64,000 nucleotides of DNA from Cellulomonas fimi (GTDB lineage: Bacteria > Actinomycetota > Actinomycetes > Actinomycetales > Cellulomonadaceae), in the NCBI RefSeq assembly GCF_012952065.1, contig NZ_JABCJJ010000012.1, forward strand, positions 42,611 through 106,610, written 5' to 3'. Positions 30,013 to 38,117 of the stretch are shown here, one piece after another (position 1 is the stretch's first letter; the number at the start of each line of letters is the position of its first letter). Both the position numbers and the translations under genes were made by a program. The notes beneath the pieces are model-generated. The model did no database searches. It worked only from the letters and a program-made list of their open reading frames with translations, and was not told the origin of the DNA.

Positions 30013-32052
30013 TTGCAGAAGACCCCCACGCGCCGACTGCTCTCGCTGCCCGACGTCGCGGCTCTCGCCCGCGTGCAACGTCCCGTCGCTTCGATGTGGC
30101 GCAGCCGCAGCGCTGGTACGTCGCTCCCGTTCCCAGAGCCCGCGAGCCGGGCAGACGGTCAGGACCTCTTCGACGCCGACGACGTGACGAGCTGGCTCGT
30201 CGCCACGGGCCGAGGTAACAACCCGGCAGTGCGCGAGGAGAGCGCGCTTTTCACGTTCGTCGATGGCCTCACCGATCTGGACAGCGCCGTGGCTTTCGAT
30301 GGCCTTACCGCCCTCCTGGCGCTTCGCGCCGCAGCCGGAGTGCAGCTCTCCGGCCGCGGCCGGATCGAGGTCCTCGACCTCGCCGACGCCGTCGACCCGC
30401 AGGATCGCTGGCTGTACCGCGAGCTCGATGCGCTCGGCGAAGACCTCACCTCTCTGGCGGATCACGCGGACGACGTTGCGGATGCGGCCTACACCGTGCC
30501 GGCGGCGTTCGAGTCATTGAAGGCGCACCGGTTCCGTAGGGGGATCCGCGAGTACACCGACACGACGTTCAGCCCGGCCGTGCTCGAGCTGGCGGCGCGG
30601 ATTGCGACCGAGCTGATCGACCCGGATCAGCGCAGTTCCGCCACGGTCGTCGATCCGTCCGGCGGCAGCGACCTGCTGGTGACGCTCGGCGCCCGGCTCA
30701 CTGACGGCGACGGGACGACGGCCGTGCTTCCGGCGACCGGGACCGCGACGGTACGCCTGGCCGGACGTCGCCTGATCGCACATGGCTGGGGTGTCACCGA
30801 AGCCGGTGCTGACGAGGCGAACCGGCGAGGCCCCCTGGATAGCACCTTGCTGGTGGCGCAGTACCCGTCACCGGCGTTCCAGGTCGACACGGAGGACGCG
30901 ATCCTCGACGCCATCGACGAGGCGGTGCTCACCATGCAGGTCGAGGACCGCGCCGTGATCATCGGCCCGGCGCGTGCGCTGACGAACGCCACACGCACGC
31001 CATCGATCACAGGTTCTCGAGCCGCGCTCCTGCGCACCGACCGGGTACGAGCGGTCGTCCGCCTGCCGGAGCGGCTGTGGACCAGCCGCCCCCGACAGCA
31101 GCTCGCTCTCTGGGTGCTCGGCCCCGCGCACGCGGGCGTGGCGATCGCAGAGCGCTGGGTGATGGTGGCGGACCTGTCCGCGGTGCGACTCGACGACAGG
31201 GTGCTCGACGACCTGCTGACCGACGTGGTCGCCGCCATCGGAAGCCGGGAGACGGTGCGCTCACACGCCTTCCGGTTCGGTCGGATCATGGCGACGAGCG
31301 CACTCCTCGCGTCGTCGGGGGACCTCGTGGGGTCGGGACTCCCGCCCCAGCATCGCCAGCGGCGTAGCGCGGCGGAGATGGCCCTCGACGTGCAGCGACT
31401 CCTCGACGTCAGTCGGGGATCGACCACATCGAGCGAGATCCGACTCGACGTCGCGCACCATGAACCCGGACCGGTCAATGTCTCCACCCTCGGTCAACTC
31501 GTGGAGGCGGGCGCCGCACGCGTCCTCCCGGGTCACCGCCTGAGCCCCGAGCACGTCGGCGCCTCGGGTAGCGTCCGGGTCATCGGTACCGAGGAGGTGC
31601 TGGGCGCCCGGCCGCTCGGTAGTCGGACGATCGACCGCCTGACCTTCACCGCCCAGTACCCCTCCGGCCGTTACACCGAACCGGGCGACGTGGTGTTCTG
31701 CGCGACGCCGGGCGTGGGGGCGATCGTGGACTCCGACGGCCTCTCGGTGGTGCTCGCCCCCGCCCGGGTCCTGCGCCTGAACCGGGCCGCACATCCCGGC
31801 TTGGTGCCCGACGCCGTCGCCCGGGCGGTGCGGTCGGCCTCGGCACGCGGTGGCTGGCGGTCGTGGCCGGTGCGGTTGGTCCCGGCGGCGCAGGCTGGCG
31901 CGCTCGACGCCGCGCTGAGAGCGGTCGCCGCCGCGCGCGCCGAGACCGAACGGCGGCTCGCCGCCCTGGACGAACTGGCCTCCACGCTCACCGACGGCGT
32001 GACGACCGGCTCGCTCACGCTCAACATCCCTCGCGACTCTGACGATCGATAA
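30013..32052 (+). CDS. HTH / degenerate N6-methylase / HsdS-like specificity fusion protein
   Basis: This 679-aa protein is the first gene of the restriction operon. The N-terminus resembles a MerR/excisionase-type HTH (LLSLPDVAALARVQRPVASMWRSR, DLFDADDVTSWL, 8-63). Residues 165-440 resemble an HsdM-type methylase core, but motif I reads VDPSGGSD (213-220) and the catalytic NPPF-like motif IV reads AQYPSPAF (282-289), so methyl transfer is doubtful. Residues about 488-625 look like a type I target-recognition domain (LGQLVEAG, then RYTEPGDVVFCATPGVGAIVD), with an HsdS-like helical tail (ALDAALRAVAAARAETERRL, then GSLTL). The start is TTG at 30013 with GAGAGGAG ahead. It is 21 bp from hsdM. 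I infer a catalytically dead M-S-like regulator or subunit; the domain reading is by eye. Confidence 0.65.
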   Translation: MQKTPTRRLLSLPDVAALARVQRPVASMWRSRSAGTSLPFPEPASRADGQDLFDADDVTSWLVATGRGNNPAVREESALFTFVDGLTDLDSAVAFDGLTALLALRAAAGVQLSGRGRIEVLDLADAVDPQDRWLYRELDALGEDLTSLADHADDVADAAYTVPAAFESLKAHRFRRGIREYTDTTFSPAVLELAARIATELIDPDQRSSATVVDPSGGSDLLVTLGARLTDGDGTTAVLPATGTATVRLAGRRLIAHGWGVTEAGADEANRRGPLDSTLLVAQYPSPAFQVDTEDAILDAIDEAVLTMQVEDRAVIIGPARALTNATRTPSITGSRAALLRTDRVRAVVRLPERLWTSRPRQQLALWVLGPAHAGVAIAERWVMVADLSAVRLDDRVLDDLLTDVVAAIGSRETVRSHAFRFGRIMATSALLASSGDLVGSGLPPQHRQRRSAAEMALDVQRLLDVSRGSTTSSEIRLDVAHHEPGPVNVSTLGQLVEAGAARVLPGHRLSPEHVGASGSVRVIGTEEVLGARPLGSRTIDRLTFTAQYPSGRYTEPGDVVFCATPGVGAIVDSDGLSVVLAPARVLRLNRAAHPGLVPDAVARAVRSASARGGWRSWPVRLVPAAQAGALDAALRAVAAARAETERRLAALDELASTLTDGVTTGSLTLNIPRDSDDR

Positions 32053-32073
32053 GCAGAACAGGAAGGCGTGCGC

Positions 32074-33699
32074 ATGCCCCCCAGGAAGAGGACGTCCGAT
32101 CCGTCGGCACCGATGACGATGAAGCAGCTGAAGGACACGCTCTGGAAGGCGGCCGACAAGCTGCGCGGATCGATGGACGCCTCGCAGTACAAGGACGTGA
32201 TCCTGGGGCTCGTCTTCCTCAAGTACGTGTCGGATGCGTTCGACGAACGCCGCGAGCAGATCCGGACCGATCTGACCGCGGAGGGCTACCGCGAGGACCA
32301 GATCGAGGGCTTGCTCAACGACATCGACGAGTACACCGGGCACGGCGTTTTCTGGGTGCCCACGACGGCGCGCTGGCGCTACCTCGCGCAGCACGCGAAG
32401 GGCACTCAGGCCGCCATGGGACAGGCTGCGCAGACGATCGGCGAGCTGGTCGACGGGGCCATGGACCACATCATGGGGTCCAACTCCTCTCTTGTCGGCA
32501 CGCTGCCGCGCATCTACAACCGCGACAACGTCGACCAGCGACGCCTCGGCGAGCTCATCGACCTGTTCAACGACGCGCGGTTCACCGGGAACGGCGCGAC
32601 GAAGGCACGGGACCTGCTCGGCGAGGTCTACGAGTACTTCCTCGGCAAGTTCGCCGCGGCCGAGGGGAAGCGGGGCGGGGAGTTCTACACGCCGCGCGGC
32701 GTCGTGCGGGTGCTCGTGGAGGTGCTCGAGCCGTACTCGGGGCGTGTGTACGACCCGTGCTGCGGGTCCGGCGGCATGTTCGTCCAGACCGAGCAGTTCC
32801 TGGAACGCCACAACCAGGATCTCCAGGCGATCTCGGTCTACGGCCAGGAGCTCAACGAGCGCACCTGGCGCATGGCGAAGATGAACCTCGCCGTGCACGG
32901 GCTCAACGGCAATCTCTCGTCGCGATGGGGCGACACGTTCGCCCGGGATCAGCACCCGGACGTCCAGATGGACTACGTGCTGGCGAACCCGCCCTTCAAC
33001 ATCAAGGACTGGGCGCGCAGCGAGTCCGACCCGCGCTGGAAGTACGGCGTCCCGCCGGCTGGTAACGCGAATTACGCGTGGATCCAGCACATCCTGTCGA
33101 AACTCGCGCCGGGCGGTTCGGCCGGGGTCGTGATGGCCAACGGGTCGATGTCGACGAACTCCGGCGGTGAGGGGGAGATTCGCGCGCGGCTCGTCGAGGC
33201 GGACCTCGTGTCGTGCATGGTCGCGCTGCCCACGCAGTTGTTCCGTTCGACGGGTATCCCGGTGTGCCTGTGGTTCTTTGCGAAGGACAAGACGGCTGGG
33301 TCGAAGGGGTCCGTCGACCGGACCGGTCAGGTGCTGTTCATCGACGCCAGGAACCTCGGATACATGGTCGACCGGGCCGAGCGCGCGCTGTCCGAGGATG
33401 ACATCGCCAAGATCGCGAACACGTACCACGCGTGGCGCGGCACGGCTTCGGCGGTGGAGGCCGGGCTGACGTACGACGACGAGCTCGGGTTCTCGCGGTC
33501 AGCCACCCTCGCGGAGATCAAGACCGCCGACTACGCGCTCACGCCGGGACGGTACGTCGGCGCGGCTGATGTCGAGGACGACGGAGAGCCACTTGAGGAC
33601 AAGATCGAGCGCCTGACGAAGGAGTTGCTGGAACAGTTCGACGAGGCGGCGCGGTTGGAGAAGGTCGTGCGCGAGCAGTTGGGACGGGTCCGTGGGTGA
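32074..33699 (+). CDS. hsdM: Type I restriction-modification system methyltransferase subunit
   Basis: HsdM methylates adenine N6 within the sequence chosen by HsdS. The 541-aa protein has the N-terminal HsdM helical domain (MKQLKDTLWKAADKLRGSMDASQYKDVILGLVFLKYVSD), FYTPRGVVRVLVEVL, SAM motif I YDPCCGSGG (226-234) and catalytic NPPF at 305-308, then MSTNSGGEGEIRARLVEADLVSCMVALP. ATG 32074 is preferred to a GTG at 32068 because GGAAGG at 32061-32066 is spaced correctly. It overlaps hsdS by 8 bp. All catalytic residues are intact. Confidence 0.96.
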   Translation: MPPRKRTSDPSAPMTMKQLKDTLWKAADKLRGSMDASQYKDVILGLVFLKYVSDAFDERREQIRTDLTAEGYREDQIEGLLNDIDEYTGHGVFWVPTTARWRYLAQHAKGTQAAMGQAAQTIGELVDGAMDHIMGSNSSLVGTLPRIYNRDNVDQRRLGELIDLFNDARFTGNGATKARDLLGEVYEYFLGKFAAAEGKRGGEFYTPRGVVRVLVEVLEPYSGRVYDPCCGSGGMFVQTEQFLERHNQDLQAISVYGQELNERTWRMAKMNLAVHGLNGNLSSRWGDTFARDQHPDVQMDYVLANPPFNIKDWARSESDPRWKYGVPPAGNANYAWIQHILSKLAPGGSAGVVMANGSMSTNSGGEGEIRARLVEADLVSCMVALPTQLFRSTGIPVCLWFFAKDKTAGSKGSVDRTGQVLFIDARNLGYMVDRAERALSEDDIAKIANTYHAWRGTASAVEAGLTYDDELGFSRSATLAEIKTADYALTPGRYVGAADVEDDGEPLEDKIERLTKELLEQFDEAARLEKVVREQLGRVRG

Positions 33700-34879
33700 G
33701 TGGAGGGATACGACGCTCGGCTCCTTGCTCGCAATTGGCGGAGGCTCGATCAAGACCGGGCCCTTCGGGACGGCGTTGAAGGCTAGCGAGTACTCGCAGG
33801 ACGGTGTGCCGGTGATCTCCGTCGGAGAGGTGGGGTATGGCCGCCTTGTAATCCGATCCACGACCCCGCGGGTTTCACCGACAGTTACCGACCGACTTCC
33901 CGAGTACGTCCTCCGATCCGGAGACATCGTCTTCGCACGGAAGGGGTCTGTCGACAGGTCTGCGTGGGTGGCTACCGAGCAGGACGGTTGGTTTCTCGGA
34001 TCCGACGGCATACGGATCCGATCCGGTGATGGAGTCGATGGGCGATTTCTCGCCTATCAGTTGCAAGGCGCAGTACTACGTGACTGGATTGTCCAGCACG
34101 CTGGCGGATCCACCATGGCCTCGCTCAACCAAGGCACGCTCGAGCGAGTACCTCTTCGAGTACCTGGTGTGCATGAGCAATGGGCAATCGCGGAGGTGCT
34201 GGGCGCGCTCGACGACAAGATCGCCGCCAACGCCGAACTGATCCGTATTGCGGACGAATTAGGTTCCGCGACCTTTCGATCAATGCTGAGTGAGAGCGAG
34301 TCGTTACCGCTGTCTGCGGCTGCACGGTTTATCAACGGCAAGGCCTTCACCAAAGGTGCGAGTAGAACCGGTCGTGTCGTGGTGCGCATCGCGGAACTCA
34401 ACTCCGGAATCGGTGGTTCCACCGTGTACAGCGACATCGAAGTGGCCGACGACTACTTGGCGCGGCCTGGGGACATTCTGTTCGCGTGGTCAGGATCGTT
34501 GACGCTCCATCGGTGGTTCAGATCGGAAGCGATCATCAACCAGCACATCTTCAAGGTGGTCCCTGCGGCTCGACGCCCCGCGTGGTTGGTGTGGAACCTG
34601 ATCGCCAGCAAGCTCGACGACTTCAAGGCCACGGCGGCGGACAAGGCCACGACGATGGGCCATATCCAGCGACACCATCTGGACGAACTCGTCGAGGTGC
34701 CAGCACGAGAGGTGGTCGAGCGCCACGACGCCCAGATGACGGCGCTGTGGTCCCGGGCACTCGCCGCTGAGCAGGAGAACCTCACCCTCGCCGCGACCCG
34801 CGACACCCTGCTACCCGCCCTCATGTCCGGCAGGCTCCGCGTCCGCGACGCCGAACGGGTCGTCGAAGGTGTCGCGTGA
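33692..34879 (+). CDS. hsdS: Type I restriction-modification system specificity subunit
   Basis: HsdS chooses the bipartite DNA target through two recognition domains. The 395-aa protein has TRD1 (about 1-150), the central conserved helix (EQWAIAEVLGALDDKIAANAELIRIADELG region), TRD2 (about 195-330) and the C-terminal helix ending NLTLAATRDTLLPALMSGRLRVRDAE. GTG 33692 overlaps the hsdM 3' end, as is typical. The TRD-coding DNA is less GC-rich with more A/T-ending codons than hsdM or hsdR, the usual sign of TRD exchange by transfer. The target sequence cannot be predicted here. Confidence 0.93.
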   Translation: MGEWRDTTLGSLLAIGGGSIKTGPFGTALKASEYSQDGVPVISVGEVGYGRLVIRSTTPRVSPTVTDRLPEYVLRSGDIVFARKGSVDRSAWVATEQDGWFLGSDGIRIRSGDGVDGRFLAYQLQGAVLRDWIVQHAGGSTMASLNQGTLERVPLRVPGVHEQWAIAEVLGALDDKIAANAELIRIADELGSATFRSMLSESESLPLSAAARFINGKAFTKGASRTGRVVVRIAELNSGIGGSTVYSDIEVADDYLARPGDILFAWSGSLTLHRWFRSEAIINQHIFKVVPAARRPAWLVWNLIASKLDDFKATAADKATTMGHIQRHHLDELVEVPAREVVERHDAQMTALWSRALAAEQENLTLAATRDTLLPALMSGRLRVRDAERVVEGVA

Positions 34880-35079
34880 GTGCGCGCGTTGAGCAGAACG
34901 GGGCATGCTTCCCGATGCTTCCCAACCTACTGGCGCGATGGGACGTAGTGCTTGTGAGACGACTGGGAGGCTCGTCGACTTCGCACTACTTCGCACCGGA
35001 ACGGGAATGCGATGCGCAGCTGCGAAGCAGCGAGGCGGCAGAGCGGCAGAGCGGCGAGCTCAGAGTCGGGTGGGACGAG

Positions 35080-35559
35080 TCAGTAGACGGGCATTCGCGG
35101 AAGCACAGTGACCGCTATCTCGATGATGCGCTCCGCCGCCGGCAGCGCCTCCTCGACGTCCTCGGCGCTCGCCACGGGTGCGTCGGTCGTGGGGTACTCG
35201 CTCTCGTTGCGGGTGCGACGCATCCAGTCGAACGCGTCGAGGTCCGCGCCCAGCGGAGGGTGGAGTTGAGCCCGCGTCGCGGTGAGGAGCACCGCGTGCG
35301 CGCCGTCGCCCCCCTTCGGGCGCAGCCCCTGGTTGAGGAGGATCGCCGCGAGGGCGTTGCGTGCGCCGTCATACACGAGCTGGAAGGCGCCGACGGGATC
35401 GATCTCCGAGACGGTGCGTGCAGACGCCAGGTGCCGGGTCGCTTGCAAGATCATCAGCTCGGCGAGCTCACCGTTGGGGTGAACCACCTGGAGCCGGCCC
35501 TCGGCGATGAGTGCGTCGATGTGCACTCGGCCCTGCTCCCACCGCAGTGGATCGCTCAA
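35080..35559 (-). CDS. HEPN-domain protein (putative toxin of MNT-HEPN pair)
   Basis: This 159-aa, all-helical protein resembles HEPN domains that act as RNases in toxin-antitoxin and defence systems: LQATRHLASARTVSEIDPVGAFQLVYDGARNAL, then the C-terminal signature region DWMRRTRNESEYPTTDAP. The canonical R-x4-6-H catalytic motif is not seen; instead R114-R-T-R-N-E-S-E-Y122 ends in Tyr, as in some HEPN subfamilies. The start is TTG 35559, preceded by GAGGAGG that lies inside the MNT 3' end. Only 3 bp separate it from the MNT gene, which is translated first. Toxicity is inferred from family and context. Confidence 0.72.
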   Translation of the reverse strand: MSDPLRWEQGRVHIDALIAEGRLQVVHPNGELAELMILQATRHLASARTVSEIDPVGAFQLVYDGARNALAAILLNQGLRPKGGDGAHAVLLTATRAQLHPPLGADLDAFDWMRRTRNESEYPTTDAPVASAEDVEEALPAAERIIEIAVTVLPRMPVY

Positions 35560-35562
35560 CCG

Positions 35563-36165
35563 TCAGACCTCCTCGGGGACGACCGCGGTCAGCGGTCGGG
35601 AGCGCACCGTTCGGACGAAGGGCGCGGTGCCCTCATCCCACTCCGCGGCACTGACACGGCTGATGTTCACCTCGCGCGACAGCCACTGCTCGGCGGCTCG
35701 CGCCGCGTCGGCGAGGGCGGCCCTCGGCGCGCTGCCGACCACGAGGACGTCGACGTCGCGGGGCGTCGGTCCTGCCTCGCCGGCGCGGCGGGCCGCCCAG
35801 GAGCCGAAGATGTAGGCCTCCCGGACGCCGTCGATCCCGCGCAGCACATCCTTCAGCACGGGAACCGGTCCGTACGTGGCTGTGACCAGCTCTGTCAGCG
35901 GGCGGAGCAACGGGTAGTCAGGGTTGACCCGAACCATGCGCGAGCGGCCGACCGTGCGGTCGGTCAGCACGCCGGCGTCCAGCAGTCGCGTCACCTCGCG
36001 GTGCGCGACCGCTGCGGCGGTGCCGGTCGCGCGCTGGACGTCCGCGATGCTGAACTCACGGTCGGGGTGGAGCAGCACGTGAGCCAGGACGTCGCCCTGG
36101 GCGTCGGACCGCACGAACGGCGCCAGCGCGGACGGCGGAGTCTTCACAGAACGCGACGGTATCAT
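35563..36165 (-). CDS. Winged-helix + minimal nucleotidyltransferase (MNT) protein, putative antitoxin
   Basis: This 200-aa protein has an N-terminal winged-helix DNA-binding domain (DVLAHVLLHPDREFSIADVQRATG, REVTRLLDAGVLTDR, about 25-80) and a C-terminal MNT fold with GSW at 121-123 and the metal-binding D137-V-D139. Related MntA antitoxins AMPylate the HEPN partner; here the HTH domain suggests that it also autoregulates. It is encoded just upstream of the HEPN gene on the minus strand, opposite to the flanking hsd genes. ATG 36165 has TATTAG about 10 bp upstream, which could be the -10 of a short-leader promoter. Confidence 0.8.
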   Translation of the reverse strand: MIPSRSVKTPPSALAPFVRSDAQGDVLAHVLLHPDREFSIADVQRATGTAAAVAHREVTRLLDAGVLTDRTVGRSRMVRVNPDYPLLRPLTELVTATYGPVPVLKDVLRGIDGVREAYIFGSWAARRAGEAGPTPRDVDVLVVGSAPRAALADAARAAEQWLSREVNISRVSAAEWDEGTAPFVRTVRSRPLTAVVPEEV

Positions 36166-36240
36166 CGCCTAATAGGAATTCGGTCCCATCCGACGCCTGC
36201 TCCAACCGGCCGAGGGCAGGGTTCAGTCGGGCGCGAGCGC

Positions 36241-36288
36241 GACGCCGTGCTCTACCTCAACTCCATGCCCGTCACGATCATCGGGCTC
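36241..36288 (+). pseudogene. Relic fragment of hsdR nuclease region
   Basis: This 48-bp stretch is about 90% identical (43 of 48 bases by eye) to 38543-38590 inside the intact hsdR. In the matching frame it reads DAVLYLNSMPVTIIGL against DVVLYLNGMPVAIIEL of HsdR residues 144-159, the PD-(D/E)xK nuclease core. Similarity ends at both edges, and no longer reading frame supports a gene. It is interpreted as a decayed duplicate left by rearrangement between hsdS and hsdR. Confidence 0.75.
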
Positions 36289-36304
36289 GGCGCACTCTTA
36301 AGAA

Positions 36305-36349
36305 CTACTCTTAACCGACTCTACGGCGACACCCAGAAGTTAAGAGTAG
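36305..36349. promoter_or_regulatory. Inverted repeat operator candidate ahead of AlbA_2 gene
   Basis: CTACTCTTAAC (36305-36315) and GTTAAGAGTAG (36339-36349) are a perfect 11-bp inverted repeat with 34-bp spacing, about three helical turns. A third half-site ACTCTTAA sits at 36294-36301. It is AT-rich in an otherwise GC-rich region and ends 8 bp before the GTG start of the DNA-binding AlbA_2 protein, so autoregulation is plausible. Confidence 0.6.
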
Positions 36350-36356
36350 GAGTGCT

Positions 36357-38117
36357 GTGAGCCGGATGGACCGGGACGACGTCACTGAGCTCCTCGACTC
36401 CCTGCGCCGGATCGGTGGGGAGCCGGAGACCGTCGAGGCGAAGAGCGGCGCGGGCGGATTCCCCACCTCCGTGCGGGAGTCGCTCGTGGCGTTCGCCAAC
36501 ACCGAGGGCGGCACGGTGTTGATCGGTGTCGACGAGGAGACCGGCTTCACGGTCGTTCCGATACCCAGCATCACGAGGTACCGGGACAACCTCGTTGCTC
36601 TTGCTCGGGACGCGATCACTCCACCGCTGCAGATCGAGACGGACATCGTCGAGGTCGACGGCGGCGCCGTCCTGGTCGCCCAGGTGGCGCCGTCCCGGCC
36701 TGACCACAAGCCCGTCTACGTCACGTCCAAGGGCGTCACCAACGGTGCGTACCTCCGGACGGGTGATGGTGACCGGCGAATGAGCGAAGGAGAGATCGGA
36801 CTCGTCTACGCGGCACGCGTCGAGGCGCGGTACGACCGCGAGCCAGTTCCCGGCACGGGCACGCAAGATCTCGACTGGCCGTCGCTCCGCCGCTCGCTTC
36901 AGCGCGTGCGTGCAGGCTCGGCGAAGCTGCGGGTCGAGGACGAGACGGTGGTGCTGTTCCGGCTTGGTGTTCTTGCAGAACCGCAGCCCGAGTCGCCGCT
37001 GACCCTCGCTGGCTTGCTCGCCTTCGGCGAGTACCCGCAGCGGATGTTTCCTCAGCTGATGGTGTCGGTCGTCGTCTACCCAGCCGACCGCGCGGGCGGT
37101 ACTCGATTCCTCGACAACGTCACGGTGCGAGGGTCGATCCCAGACATGGTGTCCGAAGCGCTCGCAGTGATCCGCCGCAATCTGGCAGCACGTGCCGTGA
37201 TGGGTGAGTTCGGCCGGACAGACCGCCTCGAGTACCCACTCGAGTCGATCCGGGAAGCGCTCGTCAACGCGCTGCTGCATCGCGACTACAGCCCGTTGAC
37301 CCAAGGAACTCAGGTCCAGGTCGAGCTCCACCCGGACCGGCTCACCATCCGCAGCCCGGGCGGCCTCTACGGCGGACTCATCACCGACGAGCTGGGCGAA
37401 GCCGAGCGCGCGTCCTCCTCTCGGAACGGGCTTCTCGCGGGCCTCCTCTCCGACACGTACCTGCCCGGTTCGGAGGATCTCGTCGCGGAGAACCGGTCCA
37501 CCGGTATCCCGACGATGATCGGCCTCGCCCGATCGAACGGCCTGCCGCGGCCCGTCTTCACCAGCACGCTCCTCGGCTTCACCGTGACGATGGGACGCTC
37601 CGAGCTCCTCGGGCCGGATGTCCGGGCATGGATCGCCGGCCTGGGGGTTCCCGTGCCCACCCCGGCCCACGAGATCGCGCTGGCGATGATGCGTGGTGGG
37701 CCGGTGACGAACGCGATGCTCCGCGAATGGGGAGCAGATCGGATCGCAGCGGGGCAGGTGCTCCGAGACCTCGTCGCGCAGGGGATCGCCGTGCGGGAGG
37801 GCGGTCGACGCTACGCGCGATACGTGCTCGACCCGAGCCGATCGGAGCGCCCGGCGCTGCGGACGCTCTGGGACACCGTCGATGCAACAGGGACACCGAA
37901 CACGACCCAGCTGGTGGCCGACGAGCTGCGCTCGCGCGGAGATGCATCCGCGGAGGAGCTCGGTTGGCTGACGGGATTGAGCCGCCCGACGATCGTGGCC
38001 CACCTCAACCGGCTCATCGAGCAGGACCTCGCCGTCGCCGAGGGATCCCGCAACAGTCCGAAGCGCCGTTATCGGTGGACCGGGATGGCAGGCATCAACC
38101 AAGGGAAGAAGCGATGA
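36357..38117 (+). CDS. AlbA_2 (Schlafen-like) / GHKL ATPase-like DNA-binding regulator
   Basis: This 586-aa protein belongs to the COG2865-like group. It has an N-terminal AlbA_2 domain (VEAKSGAGGFPTSVRESLVAFANTEGG, then TVLIGVDEE, 25-145), a GHKL/HATPase_c_4-like domain with E300-ALVNALLHRD310 and LTIRSPGGLYGG, and C-terminal winged-helix segments (ALMRG-type TNAMLREWGA region; SAEELGWLTGLSRPTIVAHLNRLIEQ). Such genes are often embedded in type I restriction loci as presumed regulators or extra effectors. The GTG at 36357 follows TAGGAG. The stop overlaps the hsdR ATG (ATGA), so HsdR translation is coupled to it. A strong inverted repeat lies just upstream. Confidence 0.85.
   Translation: MSRMDRDDVTELLDSLRRIGGEPETVEAKSGAGGFPTSVRESLVAFANTEGGTVLIGVDEETGFTVVPIPSITRYRDNLVALARDAITPPLQIETDIVEVDGGAVLVAQVAPSRPDHKPVYVTSKGVTNGAYLRTGDGDRRMSEGEIGLVYAARVEARYDREPVPGTGTQDLDWPSLRRSLQRVRAGSAKLRVEDETVVLFRLGVLAEPQPESPLTLAGLLAFGEYPQRMFPQLMVSVVVYPADRAGGTRFLDNVTVRGSIPDMVSEALAVIRRNLAARAVMGEFGRTDRLEYPLESIREALVNALLHRDYSPLTQGTQVQVELHPDRLTIRSPGGLYGGLITDELGEAERASSSRNGLLAGLLSDTYLPGSEDLVAENRSTGIPTMIGLARSNGLPRPVFTSTLLGFTVTMGRSELLGPDVRAWIAGLGVPVPTPAHEIALAMMRGGPVTNAMLREWGADRIAAGQVLRDLVAQGIAVREGGRRYARYVLDPSRSERPALRTLWDTVDATGTPNTTQLVADELRSRGDASAEELGWLTGLSRPTIVAHLNRLIEQDLAVAEGSRNSPKRRYRWTGMAGINQGKKR

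Noticed and set aside
34876..36360. 494-codon plus-strand frame covering the HEPN and MNT genes
   Set aside because: It is antisense to two genes with clear family motifs; only its last part is informative because it contains the hsdR relic, not because it is a gene.
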